Assembly (NCBI GenBank): GCA_046343015.1
Contig: JBKDOL010000090.1
Span: 32,754-96,753, forward strand
Length of the DNA: 64,000 nucleotides
From: BJ22 sp021298375
GTDB taxonomy: Bacteria > Planctomycetota > Planctomycetia > Pirellulales > Pirellulaceae
Direction: 5' to 3'
The notes under the pieces are model-generated. The model was not told where the DNA came from, made no database searches, and saw only the letters and a list, made by a program, of their open reading frames with translations. Below, piece after piece: positions 31,335 through 39,770 of this stretch. How positions within the stretch are numbered: position 1 is the first letter of the stretch; the number at the start of each line of letters is the position of its first letter. The position numbers were made by a program, and so were the translations under genes.

Positions 31335-34300
31335 ATGTTTTCCTCGCCGAATTGGCTCCACAGCCTCGCCAGCTTGACGCTCATGCTTTTGCTTGGCTCG
31401 AGCCCCGCCGAGGTCCACGCCCAAACTTCCGAGGCTGCGGTCACGTTTAACCGCGATATCCGCCCCATCCTTTCGGACAACTGTTTCTTCTGTCACGGGC
31501 CCGATCGCAACAAACGCGAGGCCGACTTGCGGCTCGATACCCGCGAAGGGCTGTTCGGAACCGCCGACCAGAGCGGAACCATCGTTCCGGGAAAGCCCGA
31601 AGAGAGCGAACTGATTCGACGGATTCGCTCGACGGATGCCGACGAAGTGATGCCGCCTCCGGAGTCGCACAAGGCGCTGACTGCCGAGCAGGTCCATCTT
31701 CTGGAAAAATGGGTCCGCGAGGGAGCGCCTTACGAGGGCCATTGGGCCTTTGAGCCACTCCGGACAACTCCTGGTTCCGCGGCCGATGCCAGCCAGACCA
31801 TCGACCGCTTTGTCCGCGAGGAATTACAACGCCAAGGCCTCGCACCGTCACCCCAAGCTGACCGGGTCGCTCTGCTGCGGCGGATTTCGCTCGATTTGAT
31901 CGGCCTCCCGCCGACTCCAGCCGAAGTGGCGGCGTTTCTTCAGGACCGCTCCCCGGAGGCCTTCGAACGCCAGGTCGATCGTTTGCTTGCCTCGCCTCAC
32001 TTCGGCGAGCGATTCGCGATCTGGTGGTTGGATCTGGTTCGGTATGCGGACACGGTTGGCTATCACGGCGACCAGCAAATGAGTGTTTCGCCGTTCCGGG
32101 ATTATGTGATTGCTTCGTTCAATGCCAACAAGCCGTTTGATCAATTCACGAAGGAACAGCTGGCTGGCGACTTGCTTCCCAATCCTACTCCCGAACAACT
32201 CATCGCTTCGGGTTACAATCGCCTCGGCATGATGAGCGCCGAAGGAGGCGTTCAGGACAAGGAGTATCTTGCCAAGTACATCGCCGAAAGAGTTCGCAAC
32301 GCGACCGGGACTTGGCTGGGGATCACGCTCGGCTGTGCAGAGTGCCACGACCATAAATTCGATCCCTTTTCCACTCGGGATTTTTATCGCTTCGAAGCCT
32401 TCTTCGCAGACATCAAGGAACGGGGGCTCTACGCCGGCGCCAACGACGACGGAAACTGGGGTCCGTTCCTCAAGGTCCCGACTGCGACTCAGGCTGCGGA
32501 ACTGGCTCAACTGGACACACAACTTGCGGCTGTCCGCCAGACGCTCGAAACCTCCACGCCGGAACTCGAAGCAGCGCAGCGCGAATGGGAAGCCGCCCAG
32601 ATTGCCTGGCAGCCACTTCGGCCCCAAACGCTCGAGTCGGCTCAGGGCGTGACGCTGACGTTGCGGGAGGACGGCTCGATTCTCGCGAGTGGAACCAATC
32701 CGCCGATCGACACTTACACCTTGAGTATTGCTGATCTTCCCGCGGGAGTGACGGCTTTCCGCCTCGAAGTTCTCCCGGATGACTCGCTCCCCCAACGGGG
32801 ACCAGGCCGGGCGGGAAATGGCAACTTTGTCTTGAGCGAATTCCGCGGTGAGGTCATCGCGGCCGATGGAACCCGAACCGCTCTCCAATTCCAAAATCCC
32901 ACCGCCACCTACGAGCAAACCGGGGCCGCCGGTGGCAATCCCTACGGCAAATGGGCGGTTGCGGCCGCTCTCGATGGAGATGCCAAAGGAAAAACGTGGG
33001 GCTGGGCGATCATGGAACAAGTCGGTCGAACCCAAGCCGTTGTTTTTGAGACCGCCGCGGATCTCACGCTGCCCGCAGGCTCAAAAGTAGCGATTTATCT
33101 CGATCAAAATCTCGATAATCCCCAACATACGATCGGGTGTTTTCGCTTGGCCGTCACAACAGCAGCGCGGCCCCACGCAGCCAACTCAGCCTTGCCGGCA
33201 GAGGTTCTCACACTGCTGTCGATTCCTGCGGCGGATCGGACCGCAACCCAGATGGCCGATCTCGCCAAGCACTACCGCAGCGCCGCTCCGCTGTTGCAGC
33301 CCGCGCGCGAACGGCTCGCCCAACTCGCAGAAAAACGCAAGCAGCTCGACGCCCAAATCCGGTCGACGCTGATCACCGAGAGCGTCATGCCGCGGCCTGT
33401 CCGTGTGCTCAGTCGCGGGAATTGGATGGATGAAAAAGGCGAACTGGTCACGGCCGGTTTTCCCGAAATCCTCGCGCCCCGCGAACTGCCCAATCGACCG
33501 CTCAATCGGCTGGACCTGGCAGAATGGATCATCTCGCCTCAAAATCCCCTGACCGCTCGGGTGACCGTGAACCGGGTCTGGAAACTGTTTTTCGGTGCGG
33601 GCCTGTCGCGCAAACTCGATGACGTGGGCGCCCAAGGCGAGTGGCCCAGCCATCCCGAGTTGCTCGATTGGCTGGCGGTCGATTTCCGGGACCGGGGCTG
33701 GGATTTAAAGCGCCTGATCAAGTCCATTGTGATGAGCGAAACTTATCAACAGACCTCGCTTGCCTCCGCAACGGACCGGGAAGTCGACCCCTACAATCGC
33801 TGGCTCGCCCGGCAAGGCCGATTCCGTCTCGACGCCGAGCTGGTGCGAGACAACGCCTTGGCAGTCAGTGGCCTGCTGGTTCCGACGGTCGGCGGCCGGA
33901 GCGTCTTTCCCTACCAGCCCCCCGGGTACTGGGCCTATCTCAACTTTCCCACGCGGGAGTGGCAGAACGGGAGCGGCGAGAACCTCTACCGCCGCGGCCT
34001 GTACACTCACTGGCAACGACAGTATCTGCACCCCAGCCTGTTGGCGTTCGATGCGCCCAGCCGGGAGGAGTGTACCGCCGACCGGCCGCGCAGCAACACT
34101 CCGCTGCAATCGTTGGTGCTCTTGAATGACCCGACCTATGTGGAAGCCGCCCGGGCATTTGCCGAAAAGGTACTTCGCGAAGGAGGGCAGAATTTCCGCC
34201 AGCGACTCGACTTCGCCTTTCAACGCGCCCTTTCCCGCCCGGCGAGCGACGAGGAAGCGGCCGTGCTTGAGGAGCTCTTCGCCACGCAAACGGCTGAGTA

Positions 34301-34445
34301 TGAATCCAATCCGGCGCAAGCCCTCGCGCTGCTCAACGTCGGCGCGCATCCTGCACCAGCGGAACTGGGAGCTCCGGAATTGGCTGCCTGGACCGCTCTC
34401 ACCCGAACGCTCCTGAACCTGCACGAAGTGATCACGCGAAACTGA
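31335..34445 (+). CDS. PSCyt1 / DUF1549-DUF1553 protein
   Basis: A 1,036-residue exported protein and second member of this family in the window. Signal peptide WLHSLASLTLMLLLGSSPAEVHA, then a Planctomycete cytochrome C domain with heme motif C50-F-F-C53-H54 and DLRLDTREGLFG. DUF1549 spans ~residues 155-350 (FVREELQRQGL, FGERFAIWWLDLVRYADTVGYHGDQ, CAECHDHKFDPFSTRDFYRFEAFFAD). In place of the LamG insertion of the paralogue it has a different beta-rich middle region (~435-620) after a Gln/Glu-rich coiled stretch. DUF1553 follows (~720-1000: NPLTARVTVNRVWKLFFGAGL, HPELLDWLAVDF, SETYQQTSLAS). ATG 31335 is preceded by GGAAAGG. It is co-directional with the DUF1501 gene 66 bp downstream. Confidence 0.93.
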   Translation: MFSSPNWLHSLASLTLMLLLGSSPAEVHAQTSEAAVTFNRDIRPILSDNCFFCHGPDRNKREADLRLDTREGLFGTADQSGTIVPGKPEESELIRRIRSTDADEVMPPPESHKALTAEQVHLLEKWVREGAPYEGHWAFEPLRTTPGSAADASQTIDRFVREELQRQGLAPSPQADRVALLRRISLDLIGLPPTPAEVAAFLQDRSPEAFERQVDRLLASPHFGERFAIWWLDLVRYADTVGYHGDQQMSVSPFRDYVIASFNANKPFDQFTKEQLAGDLLPNPTPEQLIASGYNRLGMMSAEGGVQDKEYLAKYIAERVRNATGTWLGITLGCAECHDHKFDPFSTRDFYRFEAFFADIKERGLYAGANDDGNWGPFLKVPTATQAAELAQLDTQLAAVRQTLETSTPELEAAQREWEAAQIAWQPLRPQTLESAQGVTLTLREDGSILASGTNPPIDTYTLSIADLPAGVTAFRLEVLPDDSLPQRGPGRAGNGNFVLSEFRGEVIAADGTRTALQFQNPTATYEQTGAAGGNPYGKWAVAAALDGDAKGKTWGWAIMEQVGRTQAVVFETAADLTLPAGSKVAIYLDQNLDNPQHTIGCFRLAVTTAARPHAANSALPAEVLTLLSIPAADRTATQMADLAKHYRSAAPLLQPARERLAQLAEKRKQLDAQIRSTLITESVMPRPVRVLSRGNWMDEKGELVTAGFPEILAPRELPNRPLNRLDLAEWIISPQNPLTARVTVNRVWKLFFGAGLSRKLDDVGAQGEWPSHPELLDWLAVDFRDRGWDLKRLIKSIVMSETYQQTSLASATDREVDPYNRWLARQGRFRLDAELVRDNALAVSGLLVPTVGGRSVFPYQPPGYWAYLNFPTREWQNGSGENLYRRGLYTHWQRQYLHPSLLAFDAPSREECTADRPRSNTPLQSLVLLNDPTYVEAARAFAEKVLREGGQNFRQRLDFAFQRALSRPASDEEAAVLEELFATQTAEYESNPAQALALLNVGAHPAPAELGAPELAAWTALTRTLLNLHEVITRN

Positions 34446-34511
34446 ACCTGACCGGCGAGTTCTGACCCAGTTCAATTGAGTCTCCGATTTTTGCCGAGAA
34501 AGCGTCCCCTG

Positions 34512-35951
34512 ATGAATCCGCTCCCCCCTGAAATCGCACGCCGCACGTTTCTCAAGCGAACCGGGATCAACCTCGGCGGGATGGCGCTCGCCTCTCTGCT
34601 GCATCAGTCGTCAGCTCTGGGTGCTCCCCGACCACGATTTGCTGATGACCGCTGGCAGGGCGTGATTCAGCCGCTCCATTTCCCGCCCAGGGCCAAGCGA
34701 GTGATCTGGCTCTACATGGCAGGTGGAATGACCCATCTGGACACTTTCGACTACAAGCCCAAGCTGGAGGAGCTGCATGGCAAGCCGATGCCGGAGTCGT
34801 TCACGGCCGGACAACAGATTGCGCAGCTCCAAGGTCAACAGCTCAATTGCTTTGCACCTCAGCATCCCTTCCGCAAATGGGGAAAGTCTGGTCAGGAGAT
34901 TGCTGAAATCTGGCCTCAGTTGGCGGAAAAGTGCGCCGACGACATCTGCATTGTCCGCTCCCTGCACACAGATGCCATCAATCACGACCCGGCTCATACC
35001 TTCATGAATACCGGGACGATGAACGCCGGTCGACCGGCGATGGGTTCGTGGCTGCTGTATGGGCTGGGGTCGGAATCAGACAGCTTGCCGGGCTTCGTGG
35101 TGATGGTGTCCACAGGCAAGTTTGGACAAAAACAACCGATCGCCGCGCGGCAGTGGCACTCCGGCTTTCTTCCTGGCCAGTTCCAGGGAGTCGAGTTCCG
35201 CAGCACGGGCGACCCGGTTCTCTACGCCGGCAATCCAGCCGGTGTCAGCCAATCGCAGCAACGCGACGTGGTCAGCGCCGTCCGCCGCCTGAATGAGCTC
35301 GCCAACCGCCGGCTCGACGATCCGGAAATCACGACCCGAATCAGCCAGTATGAACTTGCTTTCCGGATGCAGACCAGCGTGCCGGACTTGATGGACATTC
35401 GCAATGAGCCGCAACACGTGCTCGACCTTTACGGAACCAAGGGTGGAGATGGTTCGTTTGCTTCCAACTGCTTGCTGGCCCGGCGCTTGGCTGAGCGGGG
35501 CGTGCGGTTCATCCAGCTTTACCATCGCGACTGGGACCACCATGGCGCAGTCAAGTCTCACTCAGCCGGTACAGCGGCGGAAGTCGACCAGGGCGTCGCC
35601 GCGCTGCTGACGGATCTCAAGCAGCGGGACATGCTGAACGACACGATCGTCGTGTTTGGCTCTGAATTCGGCCGAACGCCGATGGCCCAGGGAGATGGCC
35701 GCGACCACCACCTCGCGGGCTTTACCATGTGGTTTGCCGGTGGCGGCTTCAAACCCGGATTCAGTTACGGCGCGACGGATGAACTCGGCTACCATGCCGT
35801 GGAAAACCGGGTCTCGGTTCACGATGTCCACGCCACCCTGCTCCATCTCTTGGGGATCGATCACGCCCGCTTCACTTATAAATTCCAAGGCCTCGACAGT
35901 CGTTTGACCGGAGTCGAAGCAGCAAACGTCCGGCATGAACTCTTGAGCTAG
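34512..35951 (+). CDS. DUF1501 family protein (TAT signal)
   Basis: A 479-residue DUF1501 protein. It opens with a clear twin-arginine signal (ARRTFLKRTGINLGGMALASLL), implying export of a folded protein, possibly with cofactor. Conserved segments: RVIWLYMAGGMTHLDTFDYKPKL, CIVRSLHTDAINHDPAHTFMNTG, ARRLAERGVRFIQLYHRDWDHHG, DTIVVFGSEFGRTPMAQG, DHHLAGFTMWFAGGGFKPGFSYGATDELG, and HDVHATLLHLLGIDHARFTYKFQGLDSRLTG. It is clearly homologous to the DUF1501 at 20008-21456 but differs in the signal and the middle. ATG 34512 (MNPLPPEIARR) places the twin arginine normally. Confidence 0.93.
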   Translation: MNPLPPEIARRTFLKRTGINLGGMALASLLHQSSALGAPRPRFADDRWQGVIQPLHFPPRAKRVIWLYMAGGMTHLDTFDYKPKLEELHGKPMPESFTAGQQIAQLQGQQLNCFAPQHPFRKWGKSGQEIAEIWPQLAEKCADDICIVRSLHTDAINHDPAHTFMNTGTMNAGRPAMGSWLLYGLGSESDSLPGFVVMVSTGKFGQKQPIAARQWHSGFLPGQFQGVEFRSTGDPVLYAGNPAGVSQSQQRDVVSAVRRLNELANRRLDDPEITTRISQYELAFRMQTSVPDLMDIRNEPQHVLDLYGTKGGDGSFASNCLLARRLAERGVRFIQLYHRDWDHHGAVKSHSAGTAAEVDQGVAALLTDLKQRDMLNDTIVVFGSEFGRTPMAQGDGRDHHLAGFTMWFAGGGFKPGFSYGATDELGYHAVENRVSVHDVHATLLHLLGIDHARFTYKFQGLDSRLTGVEAANVRHELLS

Positions 35952-35979
35952 ACCGTCGGCTTGGAGGTCGGAAGAAGGT

Positions 35980-36305
35980 CTCTCACGGAGGCACGGAGGC
36001 ACGGGGGGAAGAAGGGTGGGGAGAGGGAGAGTAGTTGTGAGTTGATAGTTGATTGGGTGAGGAAGTGAGGAAGCAATCATTGTTGGAACTGGCGTTTGGC
36101 TGCTCATCGATTGCGGCGGCGCACAGTCCCTAACCCCAGCCAGCACCATGCAGATGCCAACCAGCCTGCCCACCCGCCAGCTTCTCTTCCTATCAACTAT
36201 CAACTATCAACTCACAACCCCACCTCTGCTCCCCCTCGCCTCTCGCCCCTCGCCTCTCGCCTCTCGCACCCTTCTTCCCCCCGTGCCCCCGTGCCTCCGT
36301 GAGAG
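35980..36305. repeat. Foldback element: nested inverted repeats
   Basis: A 326-bp non-coding element between two converging genes. The outer arms, 35980-36018 and 36267-36305, are 39 bp each and complementary except for one base; the left arm opens CTCTCACGGAGGCACGGAGG. A second, inner perfect 20-bp pair is 36034-36053 / 36199-36218 (GTTGTGAGTTGATAGTTGAT and its complement), embedded in a TATCAAC heptamer repeat on the right side. The stretch 36234-36266 consists of repeated CCTCTCG/CCCCTCG. The left arm is purine-rich and the right arm pyrimidine-rich. There is no transposase gene. It could be a MITE-like foldback element or a large transcription-ending structure for both flanking genes. Confidence 0.8.
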
Positions 36306-36323
36306 CCCCTCATCCCGCTTTCC

Positions 36324-37823
36324 TTACCCGCCGCGAGCAGCCGCCTCAATCGCCCGCCGTTGCTGCTCATTGTAAAAATCCCCCTCCAGCGGCCGCCGCG
36401 ATTTCCCAGTTAACTCTTCCAGCAGTTTCAGCAACGCCTCGACGATCTTGGGCTCTGCCTCGACTTCCAGCCCCGCTGTCCGCGCGGGCCAAGTTGTGTA
36501 ACCGCCCAGCAAATGCTGTTCCGGCGGAGGGATGTAACCTTCCGCGCCGTTGGCCAGTTCCATGTTCAGCAGCGGCTGGAGCGGCGACTGGCCTTTGAGC
36601 TTCAGCCCCGTGATTCCATAGACCTCGTTGGGAATCGCCGCGATCGCCAAGTCGCCAATCCGCAGCACTTGGAGCAGCAGTGTTGCTTCGGGATTTTGAT
36701 CCAGCCAGACTGCTTGTTCCGCATAGACTTCGGGAAGATTGCGGGGGCGATTCTCTCCCCGAGCAGCATTCAGCTCCCGGGCCCAAGCCAGTCGGGCTGC
36801 ATCGGGAGTGCGGCGACGCAGCTTCAGTTCCGTGACTGCCGCAGCCAAAGAGATGTCGCGTTGATAATCGATTTTCGGCAGCGCAGCCAAAGCCAACTCA
36901 GCCAGCTCGCGAGCGTATTGCTCCCGAGGATAGCCGGGCTTTTGCGGCTGGCTGTAATCCATCCAGTGCAGATCACCGCTCGTGCCCTGTGACATCATCG
37001 CCACAAACGGGGGTTTATCAGGCGCCTGATTCGGTGGCTGCCGTTGCCGCTCGATCTCGCGGGCAAAGTCGCCGAAGTAGTCAGCGGAAAATTGGTCCGC
37101 TCCAAAGTAGTGCATCGAATAGTTCGCAAGCAGACCGATCGGCCGGCCATCCCGCGTCTCAACGCTCAGCAAGCTGAGCTGAGTATCGACCGGTCCGGCC
37201 GGACCGAGATACTGTGGATTCTGATAGCCCGGATGCATCATGGCCCGGACCGAACGCTGGCCAAACGGATCGAGGTCGTAATGATCGGGGTGCCTTAGCC
37301 AGCGCCGGCAATGGGTATGCTGCGGAGCCTCAATCACGGTCCATCCGATTTGAGCTGGCTGTAACTGCTTGGTGGCGGCGACCATTCCGGCCGCGACCTG
37401 ATCGACCAGCCAAGGCGGATAGTTCGGGTCGGCTCGGGTACCAAGGCAATAGTCCATGACGCTGGGGGCCGAGTGGGTGTGCGTGGCGGCGATCAGCAGA
37501 TTGTTGGCGGGAACCCCGGTCTGCTGACTGACCTGTTGTTTGATTTGGTCGCACAGTTCGCGAGGTATCATGCAGGAATCGACAATCGCGAGAACCAGCG
37601 TCTGATCGCCCGCTGCCAAGGCGAGGCAACGCGCGTAAAGCGGGTCAAGGACTCGGTCCGCAGTCGCCTCGGTGAAGCCACCGTTCTTGATCGCCGGCAA
37701 GATCCGCGGGCTGACGTCGATCACGGCTGCACCCGCCCGCAGTTCGTCGGCAATCAGCATGCGACCAGCCAGCCCTGCGAGGACAATCAAGACCGCGACC
37801 CACCTGGCAATCAAGCGATTCAT
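36324..37823 (-). CDS. Neutral/alkaline ceramidase-like secreted protein
   Basis: A 499-residue exported protein with a hydrophobic N-terminal segment (ARWVAVLIVLAGLAGRMLIA). It then follows the N-terminal domain of neutral ceramidase: AGAAVIDVSPR, DPLYARCLALAAGDQTLVLAIVDSC, and NNLLIAATHTHSAPSVMDY, with a histidine pair typical of the zinc site. Further on come LANYSMHYFGAD, MSQGTSGDLHW and IAAIPNEVYG. Planctomycete members of this family are many, and most are unlikely to be true ceramidases; an amidase on another lipid or sugar is possible. ATG 37823 is taken (MNRLIARW), seven codons inside a longer frame. It converges with the DUF1501 gene across the foldback element. Confidence 0.85.
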   Translation of the reverse strand: MNRLIARWVAVLIVLAGLAGRMLIADELRAGAAVIDVSPRILPAIKNGGFTEATADRVLDPLYARCLALAAGDQTLVLAIVDSCMIPRELCDQIKQQVSQQTGVPANNLLIAATHTHSAPSVMDYCLGTRADPNYPPWLVDQVAAGMVAATKQLQPAQIGWTVIEAPQHTHCRRWLRHPDHYDLDPFGQRSVRAMMHPGYQNPQYLGPAGPVDTQLSLLSVETRDGRPIGLLANYSMHYFGADQFSADYFGDFAREIERQRQPPNQAPDKPPFVAMMSQGTSGDLHWMDYSQPQKPGYPREQYARELAELALAALPKIDYQRDISLAAAVTELKLRRRTPDAARLAWARELNAARGENRPRNLPEVYAEQAVWLDQNPEATLLLQVLRIGDLAIAAIPNEVYGITGLKLKGQSPLQPLLNMELANGAEGYIPPPEQHLLGGYTTWPARTAGLEVEAEPKIVEALLKLLEELTGKSRRPLEGDFYNEQQRRAIEAAARGG

Positions 37824-38060
37824 CTCAATCCCTTTCCCGGACAAGCCCCAAACCCATGCTGTCTGACTATACCCGCTGGGTGAGGCTGCCGCAGCCTTTG
37901 CCGACAGTCCTGGGGACTTTCTCTACGTCCCTTGGGGATTCATTTCTTCCCAAGCCTTTTCTCCTCCGGGTTGGTTGGCCGTTCCCCTCTTTCGGATTTG
38001 CCTTTCGGCCATTAGCGTTGTTGGACAGTGGACACCTTTCTGTTTGTTGAAAAGACTCCG

Positions 38061-38864
38061 ATGCCTACGCCGTTACCCGTCCAAGTCGTTGACGCTTTTG
38101 CCGATCAAGCTTTTTCCGGAAACCCGGCGGCGGTTTGCTACCTGACTCACCCTGCTCCGGCGCAGTGGATGCAGCAGGTGGCTGCGGAAATGAATCTTTC
38201 CGAAACCGCCTTTCTGCTGCGCGAGGGGGATGAATTTCGCCTCCGCTGGTTTACGCCGCTTGCCGAAGTCAAGCTCTGCGGCCACGCGACCTTGGCCAGT
38301 GCTCACGTGCTTTGGTCAGAAGGGCACTTGCCGGAAGAGCAACCAGCGCGGTTTAAGACTCTCAGCGGCCCGCTGGTTGCCGAGAAACGGGGTGAACAGA
38401 TTCAGCTCGACTTTCCACGACGCCCAATCGCTCCCCTCGACCATCCGCCTTTGGCCGAGCTGGCGGCTGCGTTGCAGGTCCGACCTTCTGCCGTTTGGGA
38501 GACAGACGAGGACTGGGTCGTGCTCTTGGAAAACGAACGATTCGTGCAGGAGCTCCAACCGGACTTTGCCCGGGTCAGTCAGCTTGCCGCTCGCGGTCTG
38601 ATTGTCACCGCAATGGGAGGCTCCACAGGCTTCGATTTCGTCTCCCGCTTTTTCGTTCCAAAATTGGGAATCAATGAAGACCCCGTCACCGGGTCGGCGC
38701 ACTGTAGCCTGGCACCCTTTTGGGCCGACCGCTTGGGCAAACAACATTTTCGCGCCTGGCAGGCTTCGCGCCGCGGTGGAGTCCTTGAGGTCCAGTTAAT
38801 GGGGGATCGCGTGCTGCTGCTGGGTCGGGCCCTGACCACACTTCGCGGGCAACTGCTGGTTTGA
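38061..38864 (+). CDS. PhzF family isomerase-like protein
   Basis: A 267-residue PhzF-fold protein. Landmarks: VVDAFADQAFSGNPAAVC at the N-terminus, catalytic E48 in MNLSETAFL, LRWFTPLAEVKLCGHATLASAHVL, and in the second half STGFDFVSRFFVPKLGINEDPVTGSAHCSLAPFW. The two halves form pseudo-symmetric diaminopimelate-epimerase-like domains. The phenazine enzyme PhzF isomerises its substrate, but the many stand-alone relatives have unknown roles, and no phenazine genes are present. ATG 38061 matches the family start. It is transcribed toward the cysteine-rich gene, and the two converge on the terminator at 38881-38908. Confidence 0.9.
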   Translation: MPTPLPVQVVDAFADQAFSGNPAAVCYLTHPAPAQWMQQVAAEMNLSETAFLLREGDEFRLRWFTPLAEVKLCGHATLASAHVLWSEGHLPEEQPARFKTLSGPLVAEKRGEQIQLDFPRRPIAPLDHPPLAELAAALQVRPSAVWETDEDWVVLLENERFVQELQPDFARVSQLAARGLIVTAMGGSTGFDFVSRFFVPKLGINEDPVTGSAHCSLAPFWADRLGKQHFRAWQASRRGGVLEVQLMGDRVLLLGRALTTLRGQLLV

Positions 38865-38880
38865 GCTGGAACGCTGAAAC

Positions 38881-38908
38881 AAAAAAACCCTGCCGCGAAC
38901 GGCAGGGT
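38881..38908 (-). terminator. Rho-independent terminator
   Basis: An 8-bp GC-rich stem (38887-38894 with 38901-38908, ACCCTGCC/GGCAGGGT) with a 6-base loop is followed on the minus strand by a run of seven T (38887-38881). It therefore serves the minus-strand cysteine-rich gene whose stop is at 38963. It may also help stop plus-strand transcripts from the PhzF gene. Confidence 0.85.
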
Positions 38909-38918
38909 CATGCAAGGT

Positions 38919-38947
38919 TTTAAGACTGGATGGCTTTAAGACTGGAT
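38919..38947. repeat. 13-bp direct repeat, 16-bp period
   Basis: TTTAAGACTGGAT occurs at 38919-38931 and 38935-38947 without mismatch, between the cysteine-rich gene's stop codon and its terminator. Confidence 0.85.
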
Positions 38948-38962
38948 AGCAGGGAGGGCAAC

Positions 38963-39463
38963 TTACTTGCCTTCACCACCTTCGGTCTTGGCCACTTCGC
39001 CTTCGGCCTTCTTTTCCTGGCAGCAACCGTTTTCGCAGTCACCGTGGCAGTCGGCCTTTTCAGATCCGGTGGCAACAGTTTCCGTCTTACCAGCCTGGCA
39101 AGGGCAGGACTTGGCTTCGCCGGTAGCGACGGTCTCGGTCTTTTCGCTGCAGCAGCTTCCGGCTTCCGTCGTGACCATTTCGCTCTTCTCGCTGCAGCAA
39201 GCTGCAACTTCGGTCTTGTTCGCGCAGCAGCTCTCACCACCCGTGGAAACCATTTCGGAGCCGCCGTTGCTGCAGCAGGAACCGGCAGCCGCAGCGACCA
39301 TCGACTCGGACGACTGCGAGCAGCAGGAACCGCCGTCTGCCGAGCTCAAGCCGGCGGGGGTGGCGTTGTCGAGCTGAGCAGCATTTCGAGGCTGGGCAGA
39401 GTAGAAATAGACACCCAAGGCAAGCAACGCAAGGATGGCGGCAAAGGAAGCGACTTTATTCAT
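38963..39463 (-). CDS. Exported cysteine-rich CC-repeat protein
   Basis: A 166-residue protein that I cannot assign to a family. A hydrophobic signal or anchor (NKVASFAAILALLALGVYFYSAQ) is followed by about 120 residues carrying 16 cysteines and no other enzyme motif. Five CC pairs recur in Ser/Gly/Glu/Thr-rich units of about 13-18 residues (GSCCSQSSE, GSCCSNGGSE, ESCCANKTE, AACCSEKSE, GSCCSEKTE). Then come SCPC and a terminal DCHGDCENGCC, and an acidic/lysine tail. The TETVATG peptide between units occurs twice. ATG 39463 has GGAGAAG 3 bases upstream. A strong terminator follows. The composition suggests a periplasmic or membrane-anchored metal-binding or thiol-rich protein; this is inference. 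Local duplication of units probably built the gene. Confidence 0.85.
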   Translation of the reverse strand: MNKVASFAAILALLALGVYFYSAQPRNAAQLDNATPAGLSSADGGSCCSQSSESMVAAAAGSCCSNGGSEMVSTGGESCCANKTEVAACCSEKSEMVTTEAGSCCSEKTETVATGEAKSCPCQAGKTETVATGSEKADCHGDCENGCCQEKKAEGEVAKTEGGEGK

Positions 39464-39732
39464 GACTTCTCCAGAGTAATTCGGGAATGATTGGCTGTTC
39501 GGCGATAAAACATTACGCAAACCGATTCTCGCCGGTTCACTCACTGTTTATTTTCGCGGTTCCGTCGCTTCGGGTCAAGAGAATTCACCGCTGGATGGAA
39601 GCGCCCGCGGAAGAGCAGTCGAGGCTCGGGCAAAGTGCGGGGAAATGCCTACCTTCCAGCTAAATCCACGCTTCAAGCGTTTGAAAAAACCAAGCGACGG
39701 GAGCCGCTAGCTGTTGGGCTGAAACCTGCACG

Positions 39733-39762
39733 CGACGACTTTCCCCCGACAACTTTCCCCCG
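39733..39762. repeat. 16-bp near-perfect repeat, 14-bp period
   Basis: CGACGACTTTCCCCCG (39733-39748) recurs as CGACAACTTTCCCCCG (39747-39762), 15 of 16 identical, just downstream of the cyclophilin-fusion stop codon. Confidence 0.8.
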
Positions 39763-39770
39763 CTACCGGC

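Noticed and set aside
31848..33035. 395-residue open frame on the minus strand
   Set aside because: Antisense shadow of the PSCyt1/DUF1549 gene; the plus strand carries heme and DUF1549 signatures across the same bases.
36096..36323. Small open frames in the foldback element
   Set aside because: Their translations are Pro/Ser/Leu-rich copies of the pyrimidine-rich repeats and have no family signal.
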